From Couchioplanes caeruleus (GTDB lineage Bacteria > Actinomycetota > Actinomycetes > Mycobacteriales > Micromonosporaceae), in assembly GCF_003751945.1 (NCBI RefSeq), contig NZ_RJKL01000001.1, positions 7,892,501 to 7,956,500 of the forward strand: 64,000 bases of DNA. The letters are read 5' to 3'. Below, piece after piece: positions 29,698 through 37,030 of this stretch. Every line of letters starts with the position of its first letter. Position 1 is the first letter of the stretch. The notes beneath the pieces were generated by a model. It was not told where the DNA came from, did no database searches, and was given only the letters and a program-made list of their open reading frames with translations. The translations under genes were made by a program, and so were the position numbers.

Positions 29698-29713
29698 ATG
29701 GGAGCGCTCCCAT
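29698..29713. promoter_or_regulatory. CebR operator (cellobiose-responsive LacI-family site)
   Basis: ATGGGAGCGCTCCCAT is a perfect 16-bp palindrome containing the exact 14-bp CebR consensus TGGGAGCGCTCCCA known from cellulolytic actinomycetes. It lies 102 bp before the GH6 start (minus strand) and 49 bp before the membrane-protein start (plus strand), so it may control both. Confidence 0.88.
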
Positions 29714-29761
29714 GTCGGCAATGAGTCACGGGCACGAAACCGGTACGCCATAGTGGAGATC

Positions 29762-30397
29762 ATGAGCCGCGCTGCCGCCGTCCGCCGTGGACTGCTCTTC
29801 GCCGTCCGCTACGAGATGCGGCTCTGGAGCGCACTTTATCGGTGGATCGCCCGCAAGCCCCCGTACGGCAGTGGTCCCGGCGTCGCCGTGTTCCCGTACG
29901 CCGGCGCGGCCACCGGGCTCTTCGGCGTCTTCATCGGGCTCTCCGCCGTCGAGATCCCGATTCTCCACCTCATCCTGCCCTGGCAGACCGCCCGGACCAT
30001 CTCGCTGATCATCGGGGCGTACGGCCTCGTGTGGATGATCGGGCTGCTGGCCACGTTGCGCGTGTATCCGCATCTGCTGACGCCGTCGGCGCTGGTCGTG
30101 CGCAACAGCCTCACGCTGCGGGTGGAGATCCCCTGGGATGCCGTCGCCCAGGTCGAGGTGCGCCGGCGCTCGATGCCGCCCGGCGGCAGCATCCAGGTCG
30201 AGGAGGCCGGCGACCAGCGGATCCTCTCGCTCGCCGTGGCCAGTCAGACCAGTGTCGACGTGCTGCTGGCCCGGCCGCTGACCGTCGACGTGAAGAAGGC
30301 CGGCACCGATCCGGTCACGCAGATCCGCCTGCACGCCGACGACCCGGAGGCCCTGGTCGCGGCGGCGCGGGAACGGCTGCCATCCACCGCCCCGTGA
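29762..30397 (+). CDS. Membrane protein with two helices and a PH-like cytoplasmic domain
   Basis: A 211-residue protein. Two hydrophobic segments near residues 42-65 (YAGAATGLFGVFIGLSAVEI) and 78-98 (ISLIIGAYGLVWMIGLLATL) are followed by a beta-rich domain (LTPSALVVRNSLTLRVEIPWDAVAQVEV...) resembling bacterial PH-like domains found after two helices. ATG at 29762 has GGAG about 6 nt upstream. It is divergent from the GH6 cellulase across a perfect CebR box 49 bp upstream, so it may be co-regulated with cellulose use, although nothing in the sequence indicates a role in transport or hydrolysis. Function unknown. Confidence 0.75.
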   Translation: MSRAAAVRRGLLFAVRYEMRLWSALYRWIARKPPYGSGPGVAVFPYAGAATGLFGVFIGLSAVEIPILHLILPWQTARTISLIIGAYGLVWMIGLLATLRVYPHLLTPSALVVRNSLTLRVEIPWDAVAQVEVRRRSMPPGGSIQVEEAGDQRILSLAVASQTSVDVLLARPLTVDVKKAGTDPVTQIRLHADDPEALVAAARERLPSTAP

Positions 30398-30452
30398 GGA
30401 CCGGGCATTCGGTAGGCTGCCGCCACTGCGGACGCGACGACGGGAGCCGACC

Positions 30453-30941
30453 ATGATGGAGATCGGTCTGCGCGTGGTGGCCGACGACGACCTCGACGCC
30501 ATCTATCAGCAGATGCGCGACCCCGAGGCGGTCCGGATGGCGGCGTTCACCGCCGAGGACCCCGACGACCGGGTCGCCTTCGACGAGCATCTCGTCCGGC
30601 TGCGGACCTCGCCGGAGATCAAGCTGCGGGCGATCACGGTCGGCGGGGAGCTCGCCGGGACGATCGCGAGTTTCGCCGTCGGCAGCGACACCGAGATCAC
30701 GTACTGGCTGGGCCGGGACTGGTGGGGCCGGGGCGTCGCCACCACCGCGGTCCGGATGTTCCTGGACACCGTTCCCGTGCGTCCCATCACGGCCCGGGCC
30801 GCCAGCGACAACGCCGGCTCGCTCGCGGTGCTGCGCAAGGCGGGCTTCCGGGTGGTCGGCAAGGAGGTCGCGTACGCCACGGCGCGCGGCCGGGAGATCG
30901 AGGAGACCGTACTGCGCCTGGACGGGCCTCAGGCGGATTAG
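30453..30941 (+). CDS. GNAT-family N-acetyltransferase (RimJ/RimL-like)
   Basis: A 162-residue acetyl-CoA-dependent acyltransferase. The acetyl-CoA loop reads YWLGRDWWGRGVATTAVRMFL (motif A, Gxx-type R-x-x-G-x-G/A variant) and motif B is ITARAASDNAGSLAVLRKAGF. The opening IGLRVVADDDLDAIYQQMRDPEAV is the usual substrate-side part of the RimJ/RimL group. Two ATG codons are in tandem at 30453. GGGAG lies about 8 nt upstream. It is followed after 16 nt by an arginase-fold gene on the same strand, probably the same transcript. Substrate unknown. Confidence 0.87.
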   Translation: MMEIGLRVVADDDLDAIYQQMRDPEAVRMAAFTAEDPDDRVAFDEHLVRLRTSPEIKLRAITVGGELAGTIASFAVGSDTEITYWLGRDWWGRGVATTAVRMFLDTVPVRPITARAASDNAGSLAVLRKAGFRVVGKEVAYATARGREIEETVLRLDGPQAD

Positions 30942-30957
30942 GCCTTAGGATCGCCGG

Positions 30958-31716
30958 ATGGTGATCGTCGTCCCCTACCACCAGGACGAGCGGCTCCCCG
31001 GCGACCTGCTGCCGCTGCCCGGCCGGGAGCCGGTGCTGGTCGTCGACCCGGAGCTGCCGCCCGGTGATCTGTGGACCCGCCTGGCGGCCCTCGACGAGGC
31101 GGTGGCCGCCGCGGTGGCCGATGCGCCGGGCCCGGTCACGGTCGTCTCCGGCGACTGCCTGATGGCGGTCGCCGCGCTCGCCGGCGCCCAGCGTGCCGGC
31201 CTGGACCCGGCCCTCGTGTGGTTCGACGCGCACGGCGACGTGCACACCCTGGCGTCCTCCACGTCCGGCTACCCCGGCGGGCTCTCCCTGCGGCTGGCCA
31301 TGGGCGGCGATCCGGCGCTCCTGGCGGACCGCCTCGGCCTGCGCCCGGTGGTCGAGGAGCGGGTCCTGCTGGTCGGCGCGCGCGACCTGGACCCGGCGGA
31401 GGTGTCCTTCCTCGCGGCCAGCCGGGTCCGCCGGACGACCGTCACCGGCCTCTGCGCCGCCGACGCCCCGCCGGGCCCGCTGATCGTGCACGTCGACCTG
31501 GACGTGGTCGACCCGGCGGAGCTGCCGGGCCTGCTCTTTCCGGCGCCGGGCGGCCCGCCGGCGTCCGAGGTGGTCGCGGCGGTGCGGCGGTTGCGAGCCA
31601 CCGGCCGGGTCGCGGTCCTCGACATCGCGTGCCCGTGGCAGCGCGTCGCGGATCCGTCCGGTCGCACCGCGCTGCTGGACGCGCTGATCCCCCGGGACCG
31701 GGCCGCCGGGCAATGA
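30958..31716 (+). CDS. Arginase/agmatinase superfamily protein (ureohydrolase fold)
   Basis: A 252-residue protein with the metal-binding motifs of the ureohydrolases: WFDAHGDVHT (Asp-x-His-x-Asp) and HVDLDVVDPAE (two Asp). The usual first motif GGDHS is replaced by SGDCLMA, so the first metal-ligand His is a Cys. The protein is shorter than classical arginases (about 300) and lacks their typical substrate-specificity loops. It may hydrolyse another guanidino or formimino compound. ATG at 30958 has AGGAT nearby. It follows the GNAT gene closely and ends at a strong hairpin shared with the convergent gene. Confidence 0.82.
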   Translation: MVIVVPYHQDERLPGDLLPLPGREPVLVVDPELPPGDLWTRLAALDEAVAAAVADAPGPVTVVSGDCLMAVAALAGAQRAGLDPALVWFDAHGDVHTLASSTSGYPGGLSLRLAMGGDPALLADRLGLRPVVEERVLLVGARDLDPAEVSFLAASRVRRTTVTGLCAADAPPGPLIVHVDLDVVDPAELPGLLFPAPGGPPASEVVAAVRRLRATGRVAVLDIACPWQRVADPSGRTALLDALIPRDRAAGQ

Positions 31717-31720
31717 CGAC

Positions 31721-31753
31721 GCCGGTGCCCCGCCGCGACGGCGGAGCACCGGC
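31721..31753. terminator. Bidirectional terminator hairpin between convergent genes
   Basis: The arms at 31721-31735 and 31739-31753 are 15 nt each and pair at 14 of 15 positions (one C-A mismatch), with a CGA loop. It lies 4 nt after the arginase-fold gene and 34 nt beyond the stop of the minus-strand membrane-anchored gene. Confidence 0.75.
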
Positions 31754-31787
31754 ATCTACCCCTCGTGAAGGTCTCTGGCGCGCCCGC

Positions 31788-32552
31788 TCAGGAATAGAAG
31801 CGGGCGGGCATGGCCGCCTGCCGGGCGGTCCGGTTGCGCAGGCGCAGGCGCAGCAGCAGGCCGACGCCGAGGAACACGAGCACCGCACCGACGATCAGGC
31901 CCGGTCCCAGCAGCGACGGCGTGCCGCCGCTGGACGAGGCCGGGACCCCGGCGATGGTGTCGCCCGTCCGATCGGGCTGCGGCGTGGCCTCCTCGTCCTC
32001 GGCGGCGGACTCCTCCGGCTCCGGCGACGGCGACTCGGTGGGTGTCGTGGAGCGCTCCTGCCCGACGACGGGACTCTGCCCCGACGTCTCCTGTAGCAGG
32101 GTGCCGCCCGCGGTGAACGCCTGGGACGCGAAGACGACCCGGCCGCTCTCGGCGTCGTCGTCGATGCTGACCCGGTAGCGGGCGGTGACCGTACGGCCAC
32201 GGCACAGCTCGCCCGGGTCGAGCTGCTGGTCGGTGATCCGCGCGATGTCGTCGTCGCGCTCGACCTGGACGGGGAAGTCGTCGTCGTCCTCCACCCGCTC
32301 CACCTCGACCTCGTCGAGGTCGGGGCCCTCGACCTGCAGTACGAGCGACCACCGCACCTTCTGGCAGCGGCGGCGGTCGCTCGACGCCACGACGGTGAGG
32401 GTCCGGCTCTCGGCTCCGGCCCCGAAGGTCGGCGGCAGCTCGGTGATGCGTACCTCGAAGCCGGGTTCCACCGCGGTGGCCCGGCCGGGAACGGCGAGGG
32501 TCGCCACGGCCACGGCCAGGGCGGTCGCCGCCAGCGCAGCGCGATGCCGCAC
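31788..32552 (-). CDS. Secreted, membrane-anchored protein of unknown function
   Basis: The 254-residue protein has a signal peptide (MRHRAALAATALAVAVATLA... to about residue 28) and an extracytoplasmic beta-rich domain with two cysteines (RRRCQKVRWSL and GELCRGRTVT), in which acidic runs such as VEDDDDFPVQVERDDD stand out. A Pro/Glu/Ser-rich stalk follows, then a C-terminal helix (GPGLIVGAVLVFLGVGLLL) with a basic cytoplasmic end. I prefer GTG at 32552 because GAGGAG lies 9 nt upstream. ATG at 32561 would be directly adjacent to that SD. It is divergent from the cytochrome/redox cluster and may be a surface component of it, but I do not recognise the family. Confidence 0.72.
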   Translation of the reverse strand: MRHRAALAATALAVAVATLAVPGRATAVEPGFEVRITELPPTFGAGAESRTLTVVASSDRRRCQKVRWSLVLQVEGPDLDEVEVERVEDDDDFPVQVERDDDIARITDQQLDPGELCRGRTVTARYRVSIDDDAESGRVVFASQAFTAGGTLLQETSGQSPVVGQERSTTPTESPSPEPEESAAEDEEATPQPDRTGDTIAGVPASSSGGTPSLLGPGLIVGAVLVFLGVGLLLRLRLRNRTARQAAMPARFYS

Positions 32553-32561
32553 AGCAATCAT

Positions 32562-32959
32562 CTCCTCACGGAACGTCGTCGATGGACCCGCATCACGAGG
32601 TAGTTCGGCGCAGCGGCGCGAAAGGTTCACCGCGAGCGCAGGATCACTGCCGCCGAGACATTCTCTTTCGCCGCTCTTAAGGTGCTCTGGTGGGCATCCT
32701 CCCTGGTCAAAGCCGTTTGGCGTGGGTGGGTTACCAGGCCCGTGCACACTCGCCGGTAATTAAGTTCCGGAACGTTCATCCGAACCGGCCCGCCACACGT
32801 AGATGGGGGAGGGCAGGGACCGGCGACGACGCACCGTGAGGAAAGGAAGGACACCTACCGGACCGCCCGACAGTAACGAGCGCGGGGCATCCCCCACGGA
32901 TGCCGGCGTCTGCGAACGCCCACGACGGACGCCTTGACCGCTGCGGAGAACGAGGAGCC
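32562..32959. other. Divergent promoter region between the anchored protein and the redox operon
   Basis: About 400 bp with lower GC in its middle (TCTTTCGCCGCTCTTAAGG, GGTAATTAAGTTCCGG), and no good coding frame. A short hairpin GCATCC-CCCAC-GGATGC lies at 32887-32903, about 60 nt before the cytochrome ATG. GGAACGTTC near 32768 could be part of a promoter or operator. I found no recognised riboswitch consensus. Confidence 0.4.
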
Positions 32960-34894
32960 ATGGCCCGGACGAAGACGCAAGAACGATCCACCAGTCGGGT
33001 GGACGTCGAGATGGGATCCACGGGTGGCCGGACACCACCCTCCAAGCTCACCGTCGCCCTGTTCGGCACGTCGATCCTCGCGGCGCTGTGGTCCGTGATG
33101 ATGCTCATCCCGGCCGGCCGCGTCGCATGGGTCTACATCTTCTACTACCTCGAGTTCTACATGGGCGTCGTGTCGCTCGTGTCGCTCTCGATCACGATCA
33201 TGGTCGGACTGGTCTCCACCGACCGCCTGGTGCTCTCGATCCGCCAGCGCCTGCTGCTGCAGTCCGCCCACCGGACCACCGGCGTCATGGCCATCGCCGC
33301 CCTCGGCGTGCACGTCTGGACCAAGTTCGCCGAGGAACACATCGGGCTGATCGACATCTTCATCCCGTTCATGTACCAGGGCTTCAACAGGGTCTTCGTC
33401 GGGTTCGGCACGGTTTCCGGCTGGATCATGGTGATGGTGATGTGGACCGGCATCGCCCGGGCCCGGTTCATCGGTCGCGGCAAGCCGTGGATGTGGCGCG
33501 CCGTGCACAGCGTCTCCTACCTGATGTGGCCGATCGCCCTGCTGCACGGGCTCAACGCGGGCCGGCCCGCCGCCGCCTGGGTCAACGTCAGCTACGTCGT
33601 CTGCGTGCTCGGCGTACTCATCGGCCTCGCGGTCCGCATCGCGGTCAGCCTCAACCGCCGCAAGGACTTCGCGTCGCAGGCGGGCACGGCGGGCGGCGGC
33701 ACCGGCGGTATGAAGCCGGTCGGCGCGATGGCGTCCACCGCGCCCATCGCCAAGGGCCGCGGTGCGCGTACGCGGCGTGAGGACCCGATGGTCTCCGACC
33801 GTGGCAACGCCGTAGAGGCATGGGTGCCCGCCGCCCCGGCCCGTCCCGCCGAGCCCGCCGCCCGGCCGGCCAAACCGTCGGAGCCCGCCCCGGTCAGCGC
33901 CGCCCCGGTCGACGCGCCGCCCGCCGAGCGCCGCCCGCGCCGCCGCGTCGACGAGGACGAGCGCGCCCGGCGCCGCCGCGACTTCGACGACGCGCCCACG
34001 CAGCGCTGGGAGTTCGAGGACGAGGACGAGATGCCGGCGAGGCGCTCCCGCTACGCCGACGACGCCCCGGCCCCGCGCCAGCGCCGCGCCGCCGCGGCCG
34101 AGCGGTTCGACGAGCCGACCCGGCCGATCTCGCGCCGCGCCCTCGAGGAGAGTCCGCGCCGCTACGCCGACGACGACGAGATGCCGGCCCCGACCGGCCG
34201 CCGCCGGGCCGGCGACGCCTACGAGGAGACTCCCCGTCCCCGCTCGCGCCGCCACGCCGACGCCGAGCTCGACGACGAGCCGGCCCCGCGCTCCCGGGGC
34301 CGCCGCCACGCGGGCGACGACGACGCCGCGACGGTCCCGCGGGGCCGCCGGGCGCCGGACGACATGCCGCGGTCGCGGTACGCCGACGACGAGCCGGCGC
34401 GGCCCCGCCGGTATGCCGACGACGACCGGTACGCCGACGACGACCGGCACGCCGACGCCCCGCGCCGCCGCGCCGCCCGGTACGCCGAGGACGAGCCGCC
34501 CCGCCCGGCGCGTTCCTCCCGCTACAGCGAGGAGCGTCCCGTCCGCGAGACGCGTTCCCCCCGCTACACCGAGGAGGACGACGATGCGCCCCGGGCCCGG
34601 CGCGACCGGGGCGCCGACATCGATCGCGCCGACTCGGGGCGGCACAGCCGCAGCGAGTTCGTGGACCTGGCCGGTGGGGAGCCGGCCGGCGACTACGACG
34701 ACCCGAACTACATGGAGCCCGACGAGACGCCGACCCTCGTGGACATGGCGCAGCGGCGGGCCCGCAAGGCGACACAGCAGGAACCCGTGCGTACCGGGTC
34801 GGGCCGGGGGGCCCGCCGGGGATCCCGGTCACGTACGACCGATGAGGCGGCTGACGACCGGTACTGGGCGCAGTTGCGAGGGGAAGCACAGTGA
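32960..34894 (+). CDS. b-type cytochrome / ferric-reductase-like membrane protein with long R/D-rich tail
   Basis: The 644-residue protein has two parts. Residues about 30-240 hold roughly six hydrophobic helices with paired histidines suited to heme b: AHRTTGVMAIAALGVHVW and AVHSVSYLMWPIALLHG, as in ferric-reductase/cytochrome b561-like domains. Residues about 245-644 are disordered and polyampholytic, with a recurrent RYADD unit (RRYADDDEMP, SRYADDEPARP, RYAEDEPPRP, RYTEEDDDAP; about eight copies) interrupted by R-rich stretches. ATG at 32960 follows GAGGAG at 32952-32957. The stop is TGATG, overlapping a 21-codon ORF, which in turn overlaps the NuoF-like gene. It probably moves electrons across the membrane for the downstream thiol/ferredoxin proteins. 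Confidence 0.8.
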   Translation: MARTKTQERSTSRVDVEMGSTGGRTPPSKLTVALFGTSILAALWSVMMLIPAGRVAWVYIFYYLEFYMGVVSLVSLSITIMVGLVSTDRLVLSIRQRLLLQSAHRTTGVMAIAALGVHVWTKFAEEHIGLIDIFIPFMYQGFNRVFVGFGTVSGWIMVMVMWTGIARARFIGRGKPWMWRAVHSVSYLMWPIALLHGLNAGRPAAAWVNVSYVVCVLGVLIGLAVRIAVSLNRRKDFASQAGTAGGGTGGMKPVGAMASTAPIAKGRGARTRREDPMVSDRGNAVEAWVPAAPARPAEPAARPAKPSEPAPVSAAPVDAPPAERRPRRRVDEDERARRRRDFDDAPTQRWEFEDEDEMPARRSRYADDAPAPRQRRAAAAERFDEPTRPISRRALEESPRRYADDDEMPAPTGRRRAGDAYEETPRPRSRRHADAELDDEPAPRSRGRRHAGDDDAATVPRGRRAPDDMPRSRYADDEPARPRRYADDDRYADDDRHADAPRRRAARYAEDEPPRPARSSRYSEERPVRETRSPRYTEEDDDAPRARRDRGADIDRADSGRHSRSEFVDLAGGEPAGDYDDPNYMEPDETPTLVDMAQRRARKATQQEPVRTGSGRGARRGSRSRTTDEAADDRYWAQLRGEAQ

Positions 34895-34959
34895 TGCAGC
34901 GCAGGGGATTCATCAGGGGACGCCGCGGCCTGGCCGCGTGGAGCGGGGCGTCGGCGTGA
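34894..34959 (+). CDS. 21-codon coupling ORF between the cytochrome and NuoF-like genes
   Basis: ATG at 34894 overlaps the cytochrome stop (TGATG). The frame encodes 21 residues (MQRRGFIRGRRGLAAWSGA plus SA), very basic at the N-terminus. Its TGA at 34957-34959 overlaps the GTG start of the NuoF-like gene (GTGA). It could be a translational relay letting ribosomes reach the downstream start, or a short membrane-associated peptide. It is too short for homology judgement. Confidence 0.45.
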   Translation: MQRRGFIRGRRGLAAWSGASA

Positions 34960-36428
34960 GCGGCAGCAAGGTTCCGCCCGTCACCTCGATCGGCACGCCG
35001 CGGCTCACGGCGGGGTTCGACGAGTACGGGCGGCTCGACCTCCTGGCGCACCAGGAGGTGCACGGCGGATTCGCCGCCCTCTCCAGCGGGGAACTGATCG
35101 GCCTCGCCGACCGGATCGAGCTGCGCGGGCGCGGCGGCGCGGGATTCCCGTTCGCCCGCAAGGTGCGCGCGGTGCTCGACTCGTGCCGGCGCCAGGACCT
35201 GCCGCCGATCATCGTCGTCAACGCCACCGAGGGCGAGCCGCCCTCGTGGAAGGACAAGGCGATCCTCACCCGGGCGCCGCATCTGATCCTCGACGGCGCC
35301 GCGCTGGCCGCGGCCGCGCTCGACGCCGAGGAGATCGTGATCGGCGTCGCCGACGACGGCATCGGCCAGGACTCGCTCGCCGCGGCCCTCGCCGAGCGCC
35401 GGATGCCGGTGCCCACCCGGATCGTCACCGTGCCGCACCGGTTCATCTCCGGTGAGGGCGGCGCCCTGGTCCGCGGCATCAACGGCGAAGCGCACATCCC
35501 GCCCGGGCGCAAGGTGCGCTCCAGCGACAACGGCGTCGCGGGCCTGCCCACGCTGCTCTCCAACGCGGAGACCTACTCGCAGCTCGCCATCGCGGCCCGG
35601 CTGGGGCCGTGGGAGTACAACGCGGTCGGCATCCCCGAGGAGCCGGGCACGGTCATGCTGACCGTCGGCGGCTCGTCGACCGCCCCCGCCGTGGTCGAGG
35701 CACCCACCGGTACCCCGCTCATGGAGGTGCTGGAGATGTGCGGCGCGGACATCGGCCCCGGCCTGCTGGTCGGCGGCTACCACGGCAAGTGGATCAGCGC
35801 CGAGGCGGCCAAGACGGTCACCATCTCGCGCAAGGGGTTCGCCAAGGTCGGCGGCACGCTCGGCGCCGGCATGCTGATCCCGATCGGCTCGCAGACCTGC
35901 CCGCTGGGCGAGGTCGCCCAGGTCGTGCAGTATCTCGCCGGCGAATCCGCCGGACAGTGCGGCCCGTGCCGGCTCGGCCTGCCCGACCTGGCCCGGGCGG
36001 TGACCCTGGTGGCGCTCGGCGGCAGCGCCCTGGAGAACGTGCGCCAGGCCGCCGGCGTGGTCAAGGGCCGCGGTGCGTGCAGCCACCCGGACGGCACCTC
36101 GCGCTTCGCCCTCTCCGCGCTCGAGGTCTTCGCCCGCGACGTCGAACTGCACGCCAACGGCGAGGGCTGCGGCAAGCAGGTACGGGGCATCCTGCCGCTG
36201 CCGTACCACCAGCAGCAGGGCGCGCGGAAGCTGGCGCTGGACTGGTCGCGGTGCGACGGGCACGGGCTCTGCTCGGCGGTCGCGCCCGAGATCATCCGGC
36301 TGGACGCGAACGGCTTCCCCGCGTTCCCGCAGACCCCGCTGCCGCCGTGGCTGGAGAACGGCGCGCGCAAGGCCGTCAACGTCTGCCCGGCCCTGGCGCT
36401 GCGGCTCACGGAGGCGGGCAAGAAGTGA
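34956..36428 (+). CDS. NuoF-like iron-sulfur flavoprotein fused to a ferredoxin domain
   Basis: The 490-residue protein resembles the NADH-binding subunit of complex I but stands alone. Visible features are the FMN loop RGRGGAGFPFARKV, the ATEGEPPSWKDKA segment, the altered nucleotide loop ISGEGGALVRGING (complex I has GEETAL), an SLBB-like region, and the cluster motif ESAGQCGPCRLG with the distal RGACSHPDG. The first of the three clustered cysteines of complex I (ESCGxCxPC) is Ala here. After about residue 430 comes a small ferredoxin domain, CDGHGLCSAVAPE...VNVCPALAL (C-x5-C...CP, 3Fe-4S style). The GTG start at 34956 overlaps the previous stop. The stop overlaps the TlpA start (GTGA). It likely passes electrons between NAD(P)H or ferredoxin and the cytochrome. 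Confidence 0.83.
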   Translation: MSGSKVPPVTSIGTPRLTAGFDEYGRLDLLAHQEVHGGFAALSSGELIGLADRIELRGRGGAGFPFARKVRAVLDSCRRQDLPPIIVVNATEGEPPSWKDKAILTRAPHLILDGAALAAAALDAEEIVIGVADDGIGQDSLAAALAERRMPVPTRIVTVPHRFISGEGGALVRGINGEAHIPPGRKVRSSDNGVAGLPTLLSNAETYSQLAIAARLGPWEYNAVGIPEEPGTVMLTVGGSSTAPAVVEAPTGTPLMEVLEMCGADIGPGLLVGGYHGKWISAEAAKTVTISRKGFAKVGGTLGAGMLIPIGSQTCPLGEVAQVVQYLAGESAGQCGPCRLGLPDLARAVTLVALGGSALENVRQAAGVVKGRGACSHPDGTSRFALSALEVFARDVELHANGEGCGKQVRGILPLPYHQQQGARKLALDWSRCDGHGLCSAVAPEIIRLDANGFPAFPQTPLPPWLENGARKAVNVCPALALRLTEAGKK

Positions 36429-37027
36429 GAGTCAGGGTCCTGCTCGCGACGGCCGCCGTGCTCGCGGCGGCCGGCTGCGGCACCACCGCGGCTCCCGCGG
36501 CCCCGCCGCCCGCGGCCGTGCCGTCTACCGCCGTGCCGTCTACCGCCGTGCCGTCTACCGCTCCGCCCTCTGCCGCCGCGCCGTCCGCTCCGGGGCCGGC
36601 GGGCGGGGCAGCGGCCGTCACGGTGCCCGCGTCACTGACGTTCACGGGCCGGACCCTCGACGGCAAGCCGTTCGACGCCGCCACCCTGGCGGGCAAGCCC
36701 ACGATCCTGTGGTTCTGGGCGCCGTGGTGCGCGACCTGCGCCAGCCAGGCCATGTCCATCGCCGACGTCCGCGAGGAGTACGGCGACCGCCTCAACATCC
36801 TGGGCATCGCCGGCATGGGCGGCAACAAAGAGATGCACGAGTTCGTCTCCGACCTCGAGGTGGGCTCCGTGCCCCACCTCGACGACGAGCCCGGCGAACT
36901 CTGGAAGAAGTTCGGCATCACCGAGCAGAGCACGTACGTGATCATCGACCGAACCGGCCGAACCGTCGTCTCCGGCTACCTCGACGATCTGCAGCTGACG
37001 TCGAAGGTCAAGGCTCTGGTGGCCTGA
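36425..37027 (+). CDS. TlpA/ResA-like thioredoxin-fold lipoprotein
   Basis: An extracytoplasmic thiol-disulfide oxidoreductase anchored by lipid. The 200-residue protein has a signal peptide with lipobox LAAAGC (Cys about 18), an Ala/Pro linker with three tandem PSTAV-type units (36521-36560), and a thioredoxin domain with WCATC (about residues 101-105) in the LWFWAPWCATCASQAMS context. The cis-Pro appears in the VGSVPHLDD region. GTG at 36425 overlaps the NuoF-like stop by 4 nt, so translation is coupled. CcdA, its usual electron donor, is encoded 3 nt downstream. Role: receives reducing power from CcdA and reduces exported disulfides, possibly for cytochrome maturation. Confidence 0.92.
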   Translation: MRVRVLLATAAVLAAAGCGTTAAPAAPPPAAVPSTAVPSTAVPSTAPPSAAAPSAPGPAGGAAAVTVPASLTFTGRTLDGKPFDAATLAGKPTILWFWAPWCATCASQAMSIADVREEYGDRLNILGIAGMGGNKEMHEFVSDLEVGSVPHLDDEPGELWKKFGITEQSTYVIIDRTGRTVVSGYLDDLQLTSKVKALVA

Positions 37028-37030
37028 GCT

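Noticed and set aside
27176..30397. A 1073-codon plus-strand frame over cutC and the cellulase
   Set aside because: Only its last 212 codons (29762-30397) look like a protein. The rest is antisense to recognised genes.
32562..32959. Riboswitch upstream of the cytochrome operon
   Set aside because: Only a 6-bp hairpin is evident; no conserved aptamer sequence was recognised.
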